Positions 1 to 10,820 of a stretch of DNA of 64,000 bases are shown piece after piece. The position numbers and the translations under genes were made by a program. Origin of the DNA: Chitinimonas sp. BJYL2 (lineage in GTDB: Bacteria; Pseudomonadota; Gammaproteobacteria; Burkholderiales; Chitinimonadaceae). Within the stretch, counting starts at the first letter, position 1, and each line of letters begins with the position of its first letter. The DNA lies in the NCBI RefSeq assembly GCF_027257935.1, contig NZ_JANZKW010000001.1, positions 930,001-994,000 on the forward strand. The letters run 5' to 3'. The notes under the pieces are model-generated. The model did no database searches and was not told where the DNA came from. It saw nothing but the letters and a program-made list of their open reading frames with translations.

Positions 1-797
1 ATGCCTTGGCGAGCGAAGGCCACCGCCGCATCCAGCAGCGGGACACTGGCCATGTCGAGGTGGGCGCTCAAGCCGCTGCCCCGGCACATTTCCAGCAAAT
101 GGCCCAGCAAGCCAAAGCCGGTGACATCGGTCATGGCATGCACCCCGGGAAGTTGCGCAAGGGTGCTGCCCACGGCATTGAGCTGCGTGGTAGTGGCCAG
201 CAGCGCCGAATAGCCGGCCTCATCCAGCAGTCCCTTCTTCATGGCTGTACCCAGGACACCCACGCCCAGCGGCTTGCCCAGCACCAGATAGTCACCCGCC
301 CGTGCATCACAATTGCGTTTGAGATGGGCTGGATTCACCAAACCCACGACCGCCAGGCCATAGATCGGCTCAGGTGCGTCGATGGAGTGCCCACCCGCAA
401 TGGGGAAACCCGCCGCCTGCGCCACGGCTGCACCGCCAGCCAGAATCCGCTGGATAACCTCGATGGGTAGCTGGTTCACGGGCATGCCCACAATCGCCAG
501 TGCCATCAATGGCGTGCCGCCCATGGCATAGATGTCGGACACCGCATTCGTGGCGGCAATGCGGCCAAAGTCGAACGGATCGTCGACGATGGGCATGAAG
601 AAGTCGGTGGTGGCCACCACGGCCTGCTCGGCGTTGATCTGGTAAACCGCCGCATCGTCAGCCGTCTCGGTGCCGACCAGCAGCTGCGGGAATGCCTGTG
701 CCGCGGGCAACTGTGCCAGCATTTCGGCCAGCACGGCCGGTGCAATTTTGCAGCCGCATCCGCCACCGTGGGACAATTGGGTCAGTCGAACCGACAT
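1..797 (-). CDS. selD: Selenide, water dikinase SelD (3' end beyond window)
   Basis: SelD makes selenophosphate from selenide and ATP, the selenium donor for selenouridine tRNA and selenocysteine synthesis. The first 265 residues are visible and the C-terminus lies beyond base 1 (family length about 350). The N-terminus has the Gly-rich HGGGCGCK motif, with catalytic position Cys14 (aligned with Cys17 of E. coli) and Lys17. A plain cysteine sits where some homologues carry selenocysteine. Further on come the TDFFMP and [11 protein letters not shown]-type segments and the AGGHS motif of the AIR-synthase fold. The ATG is 12 bases from the proposed start of the divergent selenouridine synthase gene, so the two probably share a regulatory region. 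Family identity is clear. Confidence 0.93.
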   Translation of the reverse strand, partial: MSVRLTQLSHGGGCGCKIAPAVLAEMLAQLPAAQAFPQLLVGTETADDAAVYQINAEQAVVATTDFFMPIVDDPFDFGRIAATNAVSDIYAMGGTPLMALAIVGMPVNQLPIEVIQRILAGGAAVAQAAGFPIAGGHSIDAPEPIYGLAVVGLVNPAHLKRNCDARAGDYLVLGKPLGVGVLGTAMKKGLLDEAGYSALLATTTQLNAVGSTLAQLPGVHAMTDVTGFGLLGHLLEMCRGSGLSAHLDMASVPLLDAAVAFARQG

Positions 798-808
798 GGG
801 ACTACCTC

Positions 809-1858
809 TTGAAAGACCAGCTTGCGACGCTAGCAGAGCGCACCCGCTTTGACGAGATCATCGACGTGCGCACGCCGGCCGAGTTCGCCGACGATCATAT
901 TCCCGGTGCCCTCAATGCCCCGGTGCTCAGCAATGAGGAACGCGTCGTCGTCGGCACGCTGTACAAGCAGGACCCGTTTGCCGCCACACGCATGGGCGCC
1001 GCCATGGTCGCGCGTAATCTGGCGCAGCATCTCGATAACCTGTTTGCCGACCGGCCGCCGCAGTGGCGCCCGCTGATCTACTGCTGGCGCGGCGGCAAAC
1101 GCTCTGGCGCGATGACCGCGTGGATGAACCTGATCGGCTGGCGCGCGCGGCAACTGGAGGGCGGCTACAAGGCCTATCGCCAATGGGTGCTGGATGCTCT
1201 GCTCACCGAACCTGCACGGCACCAGTGGGTGGTGCTCAGCGGTCTCACCGGCACAGGCAAGACCCGTTTGCTGCAGGCGCTGGCGGAGCAGGGCGCCCAA
1301 GTGCTCGATCTCGAAGCACTGGCCTGTCATCGGGGCTCGCTGCTCGGAGCATGGCCGACGCAGGCGCAGCCGGGGCAGAAACGCTTTGACAGCCTGCTGG
1401 TGGGCCAACTGACGACGCTGGATCCTGGCCGCCCCGTCTTTGTGGAAGCCGAGAGCAAGCGTGTCGGCCAGGTTCACCTGCCGAAAACGCTGATGACGGC
1501 CATGCAGCAGGGCCGCCTGATCGAGATCACCGCCAGCCAGCCGGCCCGGCTGGCTTATCTGTGCCAGGAATATGCTCACTGGTTCGATGAACCTGCGCTA
1601 TTCAAGCAGCAGCTGGCCCGGCTTACCGAACTGCAGGGCAAGGACACTATCCATCGCTGGCAACAGCTGGTGGATGCGCGCGCCATCGACGAACTCTTTG
1701 CCGAGCTGCTTCAGTTGCACTACGACCCCGCCTACCGGCGCAGCAACCCCACGCGCCACCGCCAGGCCGAACACCGGCTGGAGATTGATCCCGGTCACGC
1801 CCTTGATGATGCAGCACGGTCGCTGCTGAACACGCTGGGCGAGGCGCCAAGCCATTAG
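809..1858 (+). CDS. mnmH: tRNA 2-selenouridine synthase (SelU/MnmH, YbbB family)
   Basis: This enzyme replaces sulfur with selenium at the wobble 2-thiouridine of certain tRNAs, using selenophosphate from SelD. The protein has an N-terminal rhodanese domain with the conserved YCWRGGKRS loop (catalytic Cys92 in this numbering). A P-loop domain follows, with GLTGTGKT at residues 145-152. The 349-residue length from TTG 809 is close to E. coli YbbB (364). The start is uncertain. TTG 809 has a GGGA motif 7 bases upstream and avoids overlap with divergent selD, whereas an in-frame ATG at 692 would add 39 residues antisense to selD that do not look like the family. Pairing with selD supports the function. 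Confidence 0.9.
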   Translation: MKDQLATLAERTRFDEIIDVRTPAEFADDHIPGALNAPVLSNEERVVVGTLYKQDPFAATRMGAAMVARNLAQHLDNLFADRPPQWRPLIYCWRGGKRSGAMTAWMNLIGWRARQLEGGYKAYRQWVLDALLTEPARHQWVVLSGLTGTGKTRLLQALAEQGAQVLDLEALACHRGSLLGAWPTQAQPGQKRFDSLLVGQLTTLDPGRPVFVEAESKRVGQVHLPKTLMTAMQQGRLIEITASQPARLAYLCQEYAHWFDEPALFKQQLARLTELQGKDTIHRWQQLVDARAIDELFAELLQLHYDPAYRRSNPTRHRQAEHRLEIDPGHALDDAARSLLNTLGEAPSH

Positions 1859-1919
1859 TGCGCGCCGGCAATGCTGGTGTATCGTGGACCATCAACACCA
1901 CAAAAAATCAGGAGGCATC

Positions 1920-2579
1920 ATGCGTACCCCCCTTATTCTCGCCACGCTTGTCGCAGCGGCCACCGTACAGGCCGCCGACACCCCGGCGCCGGCCAGCCCG
2001 CCGCCGCAATGGCAACATGCCATTCCGGTCAGCGTCATCGTGGGTGCCGATGTGGCCAGCGGTCTCAATGCACAAGCCTTTCCCGACAGCCTGCTGCTGG
2101 AGGTCAAGCAGCTGGGCAAGCTGCGGCCGGCGGTAACCGGCGCCGCCCAATGCGTCGTGGATGCCGAGGCCTGGGCCTCGCTGGCTTCGGAGCGGATCTC
2201 GGTCAAACCACGCCGCGTCCGCTGCTTTGACAGCAATGGTCAGGAACTGGCCAGTCGCGCCGTGGCTGGCTACGCCGTCGATAGCGATGCCCGCACCGGT
2301 GTGCGTGGCAAGCTCATCTGGAGCGCCACCGCCAAGGAACTGTTGTTGCTGGGTGTCGGCGCGCAAGCCAAGCAGAACTTTCTGGTCCGCACCTTCAAGT
2401 CGGCACTGGGCCGGGCCTCGATGGGGCTGACGGACAATCTGGCCGACGATATGGGCGAGAAGAAGCTCAATGTCAGCGGCGACGCCGTGCGCGAAGTACG
2501 CAATATCGAAACCCTGCTGCCCGCCATCCAGATCGAAGCCGGGCAGGAGTTCAATCTGATATTGCACAGCAGCAACTAG
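1920..2579 (+). CDS. Secreted TraB/VirB10-like domain protein
   Basis: The 219-residue product starts at an ATG with a consensus AGGAGG 5 bases upstream. It opens with a signal peptide (MRTPLILATLVAAATVQA, cleavage near residue 18) and a Pro/Ala-rich linker. The rest resembles, from memory, the C-terminal part of F-type TraB, the VirB10-like scaffold of conjugative type IV secretion. I see LLLEVKQLG, a RVRCFDSNGQ-like strand, VAGYAVDSDARTGVRGKL, a helical segment and the terminal PAIQIEAGQEFNLIL strand. The inner-membrane helix and long linker of true TraB are absent, and no other conjugation gene is nearby. Function is unknown. It could be a remnant or a periplasmic protein reusing the fold. 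Confidence 0.6.
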   Translation: MRTPLILATLVAAATVQAADTPAPASPPPQWQHAIPVSVIVGADVASGLNAQAFPDSLLLEVKQLGKLRPAVTGAAQCVVDAEAWASLASERISVKPRRVRCFDSNGQELASRAVAGYAVDSDARTGVRGKLIWSATAKELLLLGVGAQAKQNFLVRTFKSALGRASMGLTDNLADDMGEKKLNVSGDAVREVRNIETLLPAIQIEAGQEFNLILHSSN

Positions 2580-2604
2580 CCCGTGCCCCACAACGCCGCC
2601 GTGC

Positions 2605-2633
2605 TTGCCCGCCGCAGTGTCGGCCCCTAGACT
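2605..2633 (+). promoter_or_regulatory. Predicted sigma70 promoter of parE
   Basis: TTGCCC (2605-2610) and TAGACT (2628-2633) are separated by 17 bases, 45 bases before the parE start codon. They lie in the short gap after the TraB-like gene. This is a motif match only. Confidence 0.45.
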
Positions 2634-2677
2634 CGCGGCCCATCCGCCCCACTTACTGCAGCAGAAGGACTTTTCCC

Positions 2678-4644
<1,967 letters not shown>

Positions 4645-4648
<4 letters not shown>

Positions 4649-4842
4649 CGGCCGGGCGATGCCGGCACGCTGACCGGTGGCGAGGCTGGCCCGTAAGCCG
4701 CCTCCCAGGCCGCCAGCGCCTTGCGGTACTCCGCCAGGTCCTCGTCATACATATCCCAGACGCAGGGGACACAGCCACTCTTGCAGCACAGGTTATCGTC
4801 CGGCGGGATAGGCCGCTGGGGCGGTGCGGGTACATCTGTCAT
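4645..4842 (-). CDS. Small Cys-rich oxidoreductase-like domain protein
   Basis: This 65-residue protein carries the motif DNLCCKSGCVPCVWDMYDED at residues 15-34, typical of the short oxidoreductase-like family (PF09791). The name comes from similarity to the N-termini of larger eukaryotic proteins, and no activity is established. The four conserved cysteines (CC, then SGC, then PC) suggest metal or cluster binding, which is inference. The tail is Pro/Ser-rich. Its ATG overlaps the ptsI stop in an ATGA arrangement, so translation is probably coupled to the phosphotransferase operon. It is the last gene of that unit and its stop overlaps parE. Confidence 0.75.
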
Positions 4843-6572
4843 ACGGCGGCCTCGTCCAGCAGTTCGCGCACCTCGTCCGAATCGGCAGCCGCCTCGATAC
4901 GCGTACAGAGTTTATCGAGCAGGCGCAGATCGCTTTGCAGGATGATGCGCTTGACGTTCAGCAACTGGGCCGGGTGCATGGAGAAGCGCCGCAAACCCAG
5001 CGCCAGCAAGAGGCGTGTCAAGCGTGCATCGCCGGCCATTTCGCCACACACCGATACCGGTACGCCGGCATGGTTGGCCGTGCGGATCACATGGCCGATC
5101 AGATGCAGCACGGCCGGGTGGAAGGGATCGTAGAGGTGGCTGACGCTATCGTCGCCGCGGTCCACGGCCAGCGTGTACTGGATCAGGTCGTTGGTGCCGA
5201 TCGAGATGAAATCGAGCTTCTTGATCAGATGCCCCACCGTGAGCGCGGCGCCGGGCACTTCGATCATGCCGCCCACTTCCACATCGGCCGCAAAGGGCAG
5301 GCCATCATCGCGCAGGCTTTCCTTGGCCTGTTCCACATGGAACAAGACCTGGTTCACCTCGGCCAGATTCGCCAGCATGGGCACCAGCAAACGCAGCTTG
5401 CCATGCAGGCCGGCGCGCAGCAGAGCGCGTAGCTGGGTGCGGAAGATATGCGGCTCGGCCAGACACAGGCGCACGCCCGTCAAACCCAGTGCAGGGTTAG
5501 GTGCGGCAGTGACGTCTTCCTCGGCCCATTTGGGCATCTTGTCGCGGCCCAGGTCCACGGTGCGGATAGTAACGGGCTGGTCCTTCATGCCTTGCAGCAC
5601 CGCGGTGTAGGCCGCGCACTGCTCATCCTCGCTGGGCAGGTCGTCGCGGCCCAGAAACAGGAACTCGGAGCGATACAGACCCACACCTGCCGCGCCATTA
5701 CCCAGGGCATGGCTGACATCGTCCGGGCTCTCGATATTGGCGTGCAACTCGATGGCCGTACCATCCAGGGTGATGGCGGCGGTCTTCTTGATGCTCTGCA
5801 GCTTCTTGCGTTCAGCAGCGAGGCCCTGCTTGCGCTTGCGGTACTCAACCAGAATGGTTTCGCTGGGCTCGATGATGACCACGCCCGCCGTACCATCCAC
5901 AATCAGCCATTCATCCTCGCGGATCAGCTGGCGGGCATTGTGCAGCGCCAGCACCGAGGGGATATCCAGACTGCGCGCCAGAATCGCCGTATGCGAAGTC
6001 GGCCCGCCCACATCGGTCAGGAAGGCCGCAAAGTCCGCGCTCTTGAACAGGGCCATATCGGCCGGGCTCAGATCATGCGCAATCAGGATGCGCTCGCGGC
6101 TGTCCTCCGGGGCCACATACTGCGTGCCACCCTTGCCGGCCAAGGCCTTGAAGAGGCGCTCGACCACCTGGATCACATCGTTGCGACGCTCGCGCAGGTA
6201 TTCCTCTTCGATCACATCGAACTGTTCGAGCAGGCGATCCTGCTGCAGCTTGAGCGCCCATTCGGCGTTGCACAGCTGCTCGCTGATGATGTCACGCGGC
6301 TCACGGCTGATGGTGTGGTCGTTGAGCAGCATCACGTGCAGGCTCAAAAAGGCGCCCAGCTCGGTCGGTGCGTTCTCGGGGATGCTGCCCCACAGCTGTT
6401 CCAGCTCTTTGCGCGTGGTTTTGACCGCGGCATCAAAACGAGCGAGTTCTGCCGCGACCTCGGCGGGTTCGATCTCGTAGTGCGCGACTTCGAGATCGGT
6501 ATGGCTGACCAGGTGGGCGCGGCCGATGGCGATGCCGCCACCGATGCCGATCCCGTGCAGGGCAATGGTCAT
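4839..6572 (-). CDS. ptsI: Phosphoenolpyruvate-protein phosphotransferase (enzyme I)
   Basis: Enzyme I takes phosphate from phosphoenolpyruvate and passes it to HPr in the cytoplasm. The 577 residues match the family length. The phosphohistidine loop is GGPTSHTAIL with His194, in the swivelling domain after the HPr-binding helices. The PEP-binding TIM barrel shows YRSEFLFLGRDDLPSEDEQ, TVDLGRDKMP, a GMIEVPGAAL segment, SIGTNDLIQYTLAVDR and SVCGEMAGD, whose Cys is the active-site acid. It lies 10 bases after ptsH and runs into the small Cys-rich gene. No sugar-specific IIB/IIC components are nearby, so a regulatory rather than transport role is plausible in this set. Confidence 0.96.
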   Translation of the reverse strand: MTIALHGIGIGGGIAIGRAHLVSHTDLEVAHYEIEPAEVAAELARFDAAVKTTRKELEQLWGSIPENAPTELGAFLSLHVMLLNDHTISREPRDIISEQLCNAEWALKLQQDRLLEQFDVIEEEYLRERRNDVIQVVERLFKALAGKGGTQYVAPEDSRERILIAHDLSPADMALFKSADFAAFLTDVGGPTSHTAILARSLDIPSVLALHNARQLIREDEWLIVDGTAGVVIIEPSETILVEYRKRKQGLAAERKKLQSIKKTAAITLDGTAIELHANIESPDDVSHALGNGAAGVGLYRSEFLFLGRDDLPSEDEQCAAYTAVLQGMKDQPVTIRTVDLGRDKMPKWAEEDVTAAPNPALGLTGVRLCLAEPHIFRTQLRALLRAGLHGKLRLLVPMLANLAEVNQVLFHVEQAKESLRDDGLPFAADVEVGGMIEVPGAALTVGHLIKKLDFISIGTNDLIQYTLAVDRGDDSVSHLYDPFHPAVLHLIGHVIRTANHAGVPVSVCGEMAGDARLTRLLLALGLRRFSMHPAQLLNVKRIILQSDLRLLDKLCTRIEAAADSDEVRELLDEAAV

Positions 6573-6582
6573 GCGGCCGGCC

Positions 6583-6852
6583 TCATTCGGATTCGTCGAA
6601 ACGGTTGGCGATCAGCGCGGTGATTTCCTGCATCGCGGTTTCTTCATCGGCACCGGTGATCTCGATCTGCACGCGGCTGCCTTTGGCTGCGGCCAGCATC
6701 ATCACGCCCATGATGCTCTTGGCGTTGACGCGCTTGCCGTTGCGCGTTAGCCAGACCTCAGACTGGAAGCGGCTGGCCAGCTGGGTGAGCTTGCTCGATG
6801 CACGGGCATGCAGGCCCAGCTTGTTGATGATCTCGACTTCCTGCTGAACCAT
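6583..6852 (-). CDS. ptsH: Phosphocarrier protein HPr
   Basis: HPr relays phosphate from enzyme I to IIA proteins. The 89-residue protein has the active-site motif NKLGLHARAS with His15, and the regulatory Ser46 region KSIMGVMML, which in organisms with HPr kinase is a second phosphorylation site. I see no hprK in the window, so use of Ser46 is unproven. The gene sits 3 bases after the IIA gene and 10 bases before ptsI on the same strand, a tight operon. Confidence 0.96.
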   Translation of the reverse strand: MVQQEVEIINKLGLHARASSKLTQLASRFQSEVWLTRNGKRVNAKSIMGVMMLAAAKGSRVQIEITGADEETAMQEITALIANRFDESE

Positions 6853-6855
6853 GAC

Positions 6856-7269
6856 TCAACCCTCGTGATTGGATTCGCGGCTGGGCGGCAGCATGTACAT
6901 CACGCCCTCCAAGCCGCCAGTAACGGCCTTGCCGACGACCACGTCGAGCGCCTGTTCGCTGTAATTGAGTGTACGCACCAGCATGGGCAGATTGACGCCA
7001 GCGACGGCCTCGACCTTGCCTGCATGCACCAGGCGGTAAGCCACATTCGATGGGGTGCCGCCGTAAATATCGGACAGCACCAGCACGCCGGCCCCGGTAT
7101 CGAGTTCATTAACCAGTGCCTGCGCGCGGCCCAGCACCACATCGGGATCATCCGAGCGATAGACGGGCAGATAGCGCAGCTGCGGCAAGGGGCGGCCCAG
7201 CACATGCGCAGCGCACTCGGCGAGACTTTCGCCGAGGCCGTAGTGCGTGACCAACAGAATTCCTACCAT
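6856..7269 (-). CDS. PTS IIA component, mannose/fructose (EIIA-Man) type
   Basis: This 137-residue single-domain protein fits the EIIA-Man fold. It begins MVGILLVTHYGLGESL with the phosphorylatable His9, followed by LVLSDIYGGTPSNVAYRL, the family hallmark around the second active-site segment, and a VAGVNLPMLVR strand. It accepts phosphate from HPr. Classical EIIA-Man proteins work with IIB, IIC and IID, none of which is encoded here. It ends 3 bases before ptsH and follows gshB by 38 bases. A signalling IIA reporting on PEP or glutathione status is an inference from this context only. Confidence 0.88.
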   Translation of the reverse strand: MVGILLVTHYGLGESLAECAAHVLGRPLPQLRYLPVYRSDDPDVVLGRAQALVNELDTGAGVLVLSDIYGGTPSNVAYRLVHAGKVEAVAGVNLPMLVRTLNYSEQALDVVVGKAVTGGLEGVMYMLPPSRESNHEG

Positions 7270-7307
7270 GGCAAAACCAGACGATGTATGCGTAGTGGTC
7301 GATTCTA

Positions 7308-8255
7308 TCAGCGCTGCCCGACCGCTTGCTCAAGCGCATCAACAAACAGCCCTGCCACATTGATGCCCGACTGCGCGGTGATTTCCTGAAAACAGGTCGG
7401 GCTCGTCACATTGACCTCGGTCAGGTTCTCGCCAATCACGTCCAGACCCACCAACAGCAAACCATCGGCGACCAGTTGCGGCCCCAGCGTCTCGGCAATC
7501 TCGCGGTCACGCGCACTTAATGGCCTTGCCACACCTGTACCGCCCGCGGCCAGATTACCGCGCGTTTCGCCCTGCTTGGGGATGCGCGCCAGACACCAGT
7601 CCACCGGTTTACCGGCAATCACCAGCACGCGCTTGTCACCGTCCACAATCGCCGGCAGATAGCGCTGCACCATCACGGTGACCGCACCGTTGAGCGTCTG
7701 GGTTTCGAGGATGGCGCCGATGTTGGGGTCGTCTTCACGCAGGCGGAAAATGCCCGCGCCACCCATGCCATCAAGCGGCTTGAGGATCACATCGTGGTGT
7801 TCGGCCAGAAAGGTACGGATCGCGTCGGACTGGCTCGTCACCAGCGTCGGCGTGGTGAACTGGGCAAAGCGCAGGATGGCCAGCTTTTCGTTGTAGTCGC
7901 GCAGGGCGCGCGGCTTGTTGAATACACGAGCACCGTTGCGTTCGGCGTGTTCGAGCAGATGGGTCGCGTACAGGTATTCGCTGTCGAACGGTGGGTCCTT
8001 GCGCATGATTACCGCATCGAAACTCGCCAGATCACGCGTTTCGGTGGCGCTGATCCGATACCAGTCGTCGGCATCGCCGGTCAGGGTGATCGTCTGCACA
8101 TCGGCCAGCACCCTGCCGGCGACCACGCGCATATCGCGCTGCTCGAAGGCATAGAGCACGTGGCCGCGGCTGGCGGCCTCGCGCATCATCGCAAAAGTGG
8201 AATCTTTGTAGGTCTTGAAGCTGGAGAGCGGGTCGGCAAGAAAAGCGATATGCAT
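7308..8255 (-). CDS. gshB: Glutathione synthetase
   Basis: GshB joins gamma-glutamylcysteine and glycine in the ATP-dependent second step of glutathione synthesis. The 315 residues match E. coli GshB (316). Family features are the opening MHIAFLADPLSSFKTYKDST, then MRKDPPFDSEYLYATH, VFNKPRALRDYNEKL, the ATP-grasp KPLDGMGGAGIFR and the C-terminal LVGLDVIGENLTEVNVTSPT with metal-binding Glu/Asn. gshA lies two genes upstream on the same strand, so both steps are encoded within 3.3 kb. The PTS genes follow with a 38-base gap and may be cotranscribed. Confidence 0.96.
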   Translation of the reverse strand: MHIAFLADPLSSFKTYKDSTFAMMREAASRGHVLYAFEQRDMRVVAGRVLADVQTITLTGDADDWYRISATETRDLASFDAVIMRKDPPFDSEYLYATHLLEHAERNGARVFNKPRALRDYNEKLAILRFAQFTTPTLVTSQSDAIRTFLAEHHDVILKPLDGMGGAGIFRLREDDPNIGAILETQTLNGAVTVMVQRYLPAIVDGDKRVLVIAGKPVDWCLARIPKQGETRGNLAAGGTGVARPLSARDREIAETLGPQLVADGLLLVGLDVIGENLTEVNVTSPTCFQEITAQSGINVAGLFVDALEQAVGQR

Positions 8256-8272
8256 GGGTATACAGACAATCA

Positions 8273-8294
8273 GGGCGGGCTCGCAGGCCCGCCC
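8273..8294 (-). terminator. GC-rich hairpin between HDOD gene and gshB
   Basis: GGGCGGGC (8273-8280) pairs perfectly with GCCCGCCC (8287-8294) across a 6-base loop, in the gap after the HDOD stop. The minus-strand run of T after it is poor (TGATTGTCTGT), so it may be only a partial terminator. Confidence 0.4.
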
Positions 8295-8320
8295 GGGTTA
8301 GGGAAATCGGCCAAGGCCGG

Positions 8321-9145
8321 TCAGATCAAGTCGTCCAGCCCTTCGCACGATGCCCGTGCATGGTCGAGATCGGCCACGAACTTGGCGGGATCGAGGCCCA
8401 GCTTGTCGAGTAGCTTGGCGGGCAAGAGTTCGGCGATTTCGGCATTGCTGAGCCCCACATCGAACTGTGCGGCAATCAGGTTGGCCAGCGCCACGAGGCC
8501 TGCATAGGGTTCGAACGGCTCGTGGGCCGCAGGGTTCTGGTGTTGGGTGATGGCACGTGAAATCTCGGTGGGGAATTGCCAGCGACGCGCCAGCTCACCG
8601 CCTACGGTCGCCAAGTCCACACCCAGCACCATGTTCTCGACCTGCACGCGATCGGTGCCGGCTACGACCATCTTGTCGATCTTGCTCATTTCGCCGGGGG
8701 CGGCGATATGGATCAGCAACTCACCGATATTGTGGAGCAAGCCGCAGGTGTAGGCGGTATTGCCATCAAAGCCGCCGAGCTTGGCCGCCCAGCGGGCCAG
8801 ATTGCCAGTCTTGAAGCTCTTGAGCCAGAACACCTTGCGATCAAAGCCGGGGCTGTCCACGCTCATGCCCGACATGCCCGAGGACACCACCAGCAAACGC
8901 AGGTTATCGAAGCCCATGCGGACCACGGCGTCATCAATGCTCTTTACGGCTTTGCCGCCGCTCATCTTCGCGCTATTGGCCAGCCGCAGCACCTTGGCGG
9001 ACAGCACTTGATCGTGCGACACCTGTTCGACAACCTGGTCGACATTGGTGTCCGATCGCTCGAAGCTCGCCAGCAGCTCCTGCACTACCTTGGGCACCAT
9101 GGGCATGCGGCCCGATGCTTTGTCGAAGATTTCTTCCAGGGTCAT
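8321..9145 (-). CDS. HDOD domain signalling protein
   Basis: The 274-residue product is a stand-alone HDOD domain, a catalytically inactive relative of HD phosphohydrolases common in proteobacterial signalling. Visible features are the opening PMVPKVVQELLASFERSDTN, the repeated SHDQVLSAKVLRLANSA segment, IDDAVVRMGFDNLRLLVVSS, and a CGLLHNIGELLIHIA segment where an HD motif would sit (HN instead of HD). No other domain or membrane segment is evident. It lies between gshA and gshB on the same strand, 65 bases before gshB and separated from it by a GC hairpin. A regulatory scaffold role is inferred from the family, and the partner is unknown. Confidence 0.88.
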   Translation of the reverse strand: MTLEEIFDKASGRMPMVPKVVQELLASFERSDTNVDQVVEQVSHDQVLSAKVLRLANSAKMSGGKAVKSIDDAVVRMGFDNLRLLVVSSGMSGMSVDSPGFDRKVFWLKSFKTGNLARWAAKLGGFDGNTAYTCGLLHNIGELLIHIAAPGEMSKIDKMVVAGTDRVQVENMVLGVDLATVGGELARRWQFPTEISRAITQHQNPAAHEPFEPYAGLVALANLIAAQFDVGLSNAEIAELLPAKLLDKLGLDPAKFVADLDHARASCEGLDDLI

Positions 9146-9296
9146 GGCCTAGCTCCTCTTGTCGGTATGGGGAAACCGGTACGGCGCGTCCGCACGGGGA
9201 CGGGAGACCTGCTGATGCCGCACCTGGATTCAGCATAGACGGGCTGGCAACTTCGGCCAGTGGATTCCCGTCGCAGCAAACACCAGACAAACGGGT

Positions 9297-10598
9297 TCAG
9301 ACAGCCAGACTCAGCTCCGCATGCGCCGATTCGGTCGTCTCCAGCTCACGCGAGGCCGCCAGCAGCGCCAGACGCGCGACCACACCATAGGCGTAGAAAC
9401 GGTTCGGGGCGCAATCGGGGCTACCGTCGCAATCGGGGGTGGTCAGCGGGGTATCAAAGGCCAGCGGCTGAAAGAACGCACCGGGGGCGTTGAGGTTTTC
9501 GTCGGCGCCGCGTTCGGTGTGCACGCGGTAGAAACCACCGACGACAAAGCGGTCGATCATGTACACCACCGGTTCGGCCACGGAGTCTTCAATCGTTTCA
9601 AAGGTCGGCACGCCTTCCTGCACGATCACGTCGCTGACTTCGAGGCCTTCCTTGACCACGGCCATCTTGTTGCGCTGCTTGCGGTTAAGGCCGATCACTT
9701 CCTCGGCCGATTTCACGCTCATCACACCCATGCCGTAGGTACCGGCATCGGCTTTCACAATCGCATACGGTTCGGCATCGATACCCAGATCGCGGTACTT
9801 GGCGGCTGTCAGGCCCAGGATGCGCTCGACCTCCGCAGCGAGCCGCTCTTCGCCTTCGCGGGTCTGGAAATCCAGACCGCTGACCTGGCCGAAGTAGGGG
9901 TTGATGTACCACGGGTCGATACCCAGCAAATCGGCAAACTCGGCGGCCACACCGTCGTACTCGCGGAAATGGTGAGTCTTGCGGCGCACGCACCAGCCCG
10001 CGTGCAGCGGCGGCAGCAAGGCCTGGTCGATACCGCGCAAAATCGCGGGAATGCCGGCCGAGAGATCGTTGTTGAGGAGCACCACGCAAGGATCGAACCC
10101 CGCCACGCCCACACGGCGACCGTTGCGCACAATGGGTTCAAGCGTGAGCTGCGCACCATTGGGCAGAGCAAAGCTGGTCGGCTCGGTGATCTCGGGGTTC
10201 AGCGAACCCAGGCGCACGTTCAGACCGGCCAGTTTGAGGATGCGCGCCAGTGCGGCGACGTTCTGCAGGTAGTACTGATTGCGCGTGTGGTTCTCGGGAA
10301 TCAGCAGCAACTTGCGTGCATCGGGACAGATCTTCTCCAGCGCGCTCTGCACGGCCTGAACGCACAGCGGGGTGAAATCGGGGTTCAGATTATTGAAGCC
10401 ACCGGGGAACAGATTCATGTCCACCGGCGCGAGCTTGTAGCCCGAGTTGCGCAAATCCACCGAGCCATATACGGGCGGCGCGTGTTCGAGCCACTGGCTG
10501 CGGAACCAGGCTTCGATTTCACATTGCGACTGGAGCATCTTGCGCTCCAGATCGAGCAGCGGGCCGGTCAGGGCAGTGGCAAGGCGGGGAACATGCAT
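9297..10598 (-). CDS. gshA: Glutamate-cysteine ligase (proteobacterial ATP-grasp-like type)
   Basis: This enzyme catalyses the first, rate-limiting step of glutathione synthesis. The 433 residues match the family described from Acidithiobacillus and many betaproteobacteria, distinct from E. coli-type GshA. I recognise SVDLRNSGYKLAPVDMNLFP, GGFNNLNPDF, LLLIPENHTRNQYYLQNV, a long HHFREYDGV segment, VKADAGTYGMGVMSVKS and the C-terminal RVHTERGADENLNAPGA region. The downstream same-strand gshB supports the assignment. A second in-frame ATG-like choice close to the start is possible. Confidence 0.92.
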   Translation of the reverse strand: MHVPRLATALTGPLLDLERKMLQSQCEIEAWFRSQWLEHAPPVYGSVDLRNSGYKLAPVDMNLFPGGFNNLNPDFTPLCVQAVQSALEKICPDARKLLLIPENHTRNQYYLQNVAALARILKLAGLNVRLGSLNPEITEPTSFALPNGAQLTLEPIVRNGRRVGVAGFDPCVVLLNNDLSAGIPAILRGIDQALLPPLHAGWCVRRKTHHFREYDGVAAEFADLLGIDPWYINPYFGQVSGLDFQTREGEERLAAEVERILGLTAAKYRDLGIDAEPYAIVKADAGTYGMGVMSVKSAEEVIGLNRKQRNKMAVVKEGLEVSDVIVQEGVPTFETIEDSVAEPVVYMIDRFVVGGFYRVHTERGADENLNAPGAFFQPLAFDTPLTTPDCDGSPDCAPNRFYAYGVVARLALLAASRELETTESAHAELSLAV

Positions 10599-10760
10599 GG
10601 CGGAACCTGTCTGGTAGGTGGGTGGAGCGCCCGGATTGCAGGATAGTCGATTCTCCCCGGCATTCCTGACAGGCCGATGGCAGGGTAGGCCTCGGCCACA
10701 TGCCGCTGGGCGGCATCTGGCTTAGATAGGGCTTTCGCGGCCGGTTTCAAGTCTCGCCCG

Positions 10761-10769
10761 TGCTACACT
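10761..10769 (+). promoter_or_regulatory. Possible extended -10 promoter of mgtE
   Basis: TGC followed by TACACT (10764-10769) resembles an extended -10 element 52 bases before mgtE. No good -35 is seen at 16-18 bases, so this call is weak. I see no clear M-box-like leader in the 51 bases before the gene. Confidence 0.3.
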
Positions 10770-10820
10770 CGCGCGGCCCCGCTGGGGCACCGCTTTCCAT
10801 TCTTCCACCCGAGTGCCGCC

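Noticed and set aside
692-808. N-terminal 39-residue extension of the selenouridine synthase from ATG 692
   Set aside because: It lies antisense within the selD coding start and its Pro/Arg-rich sequence does not look like the YbbB family. A later start fits better.
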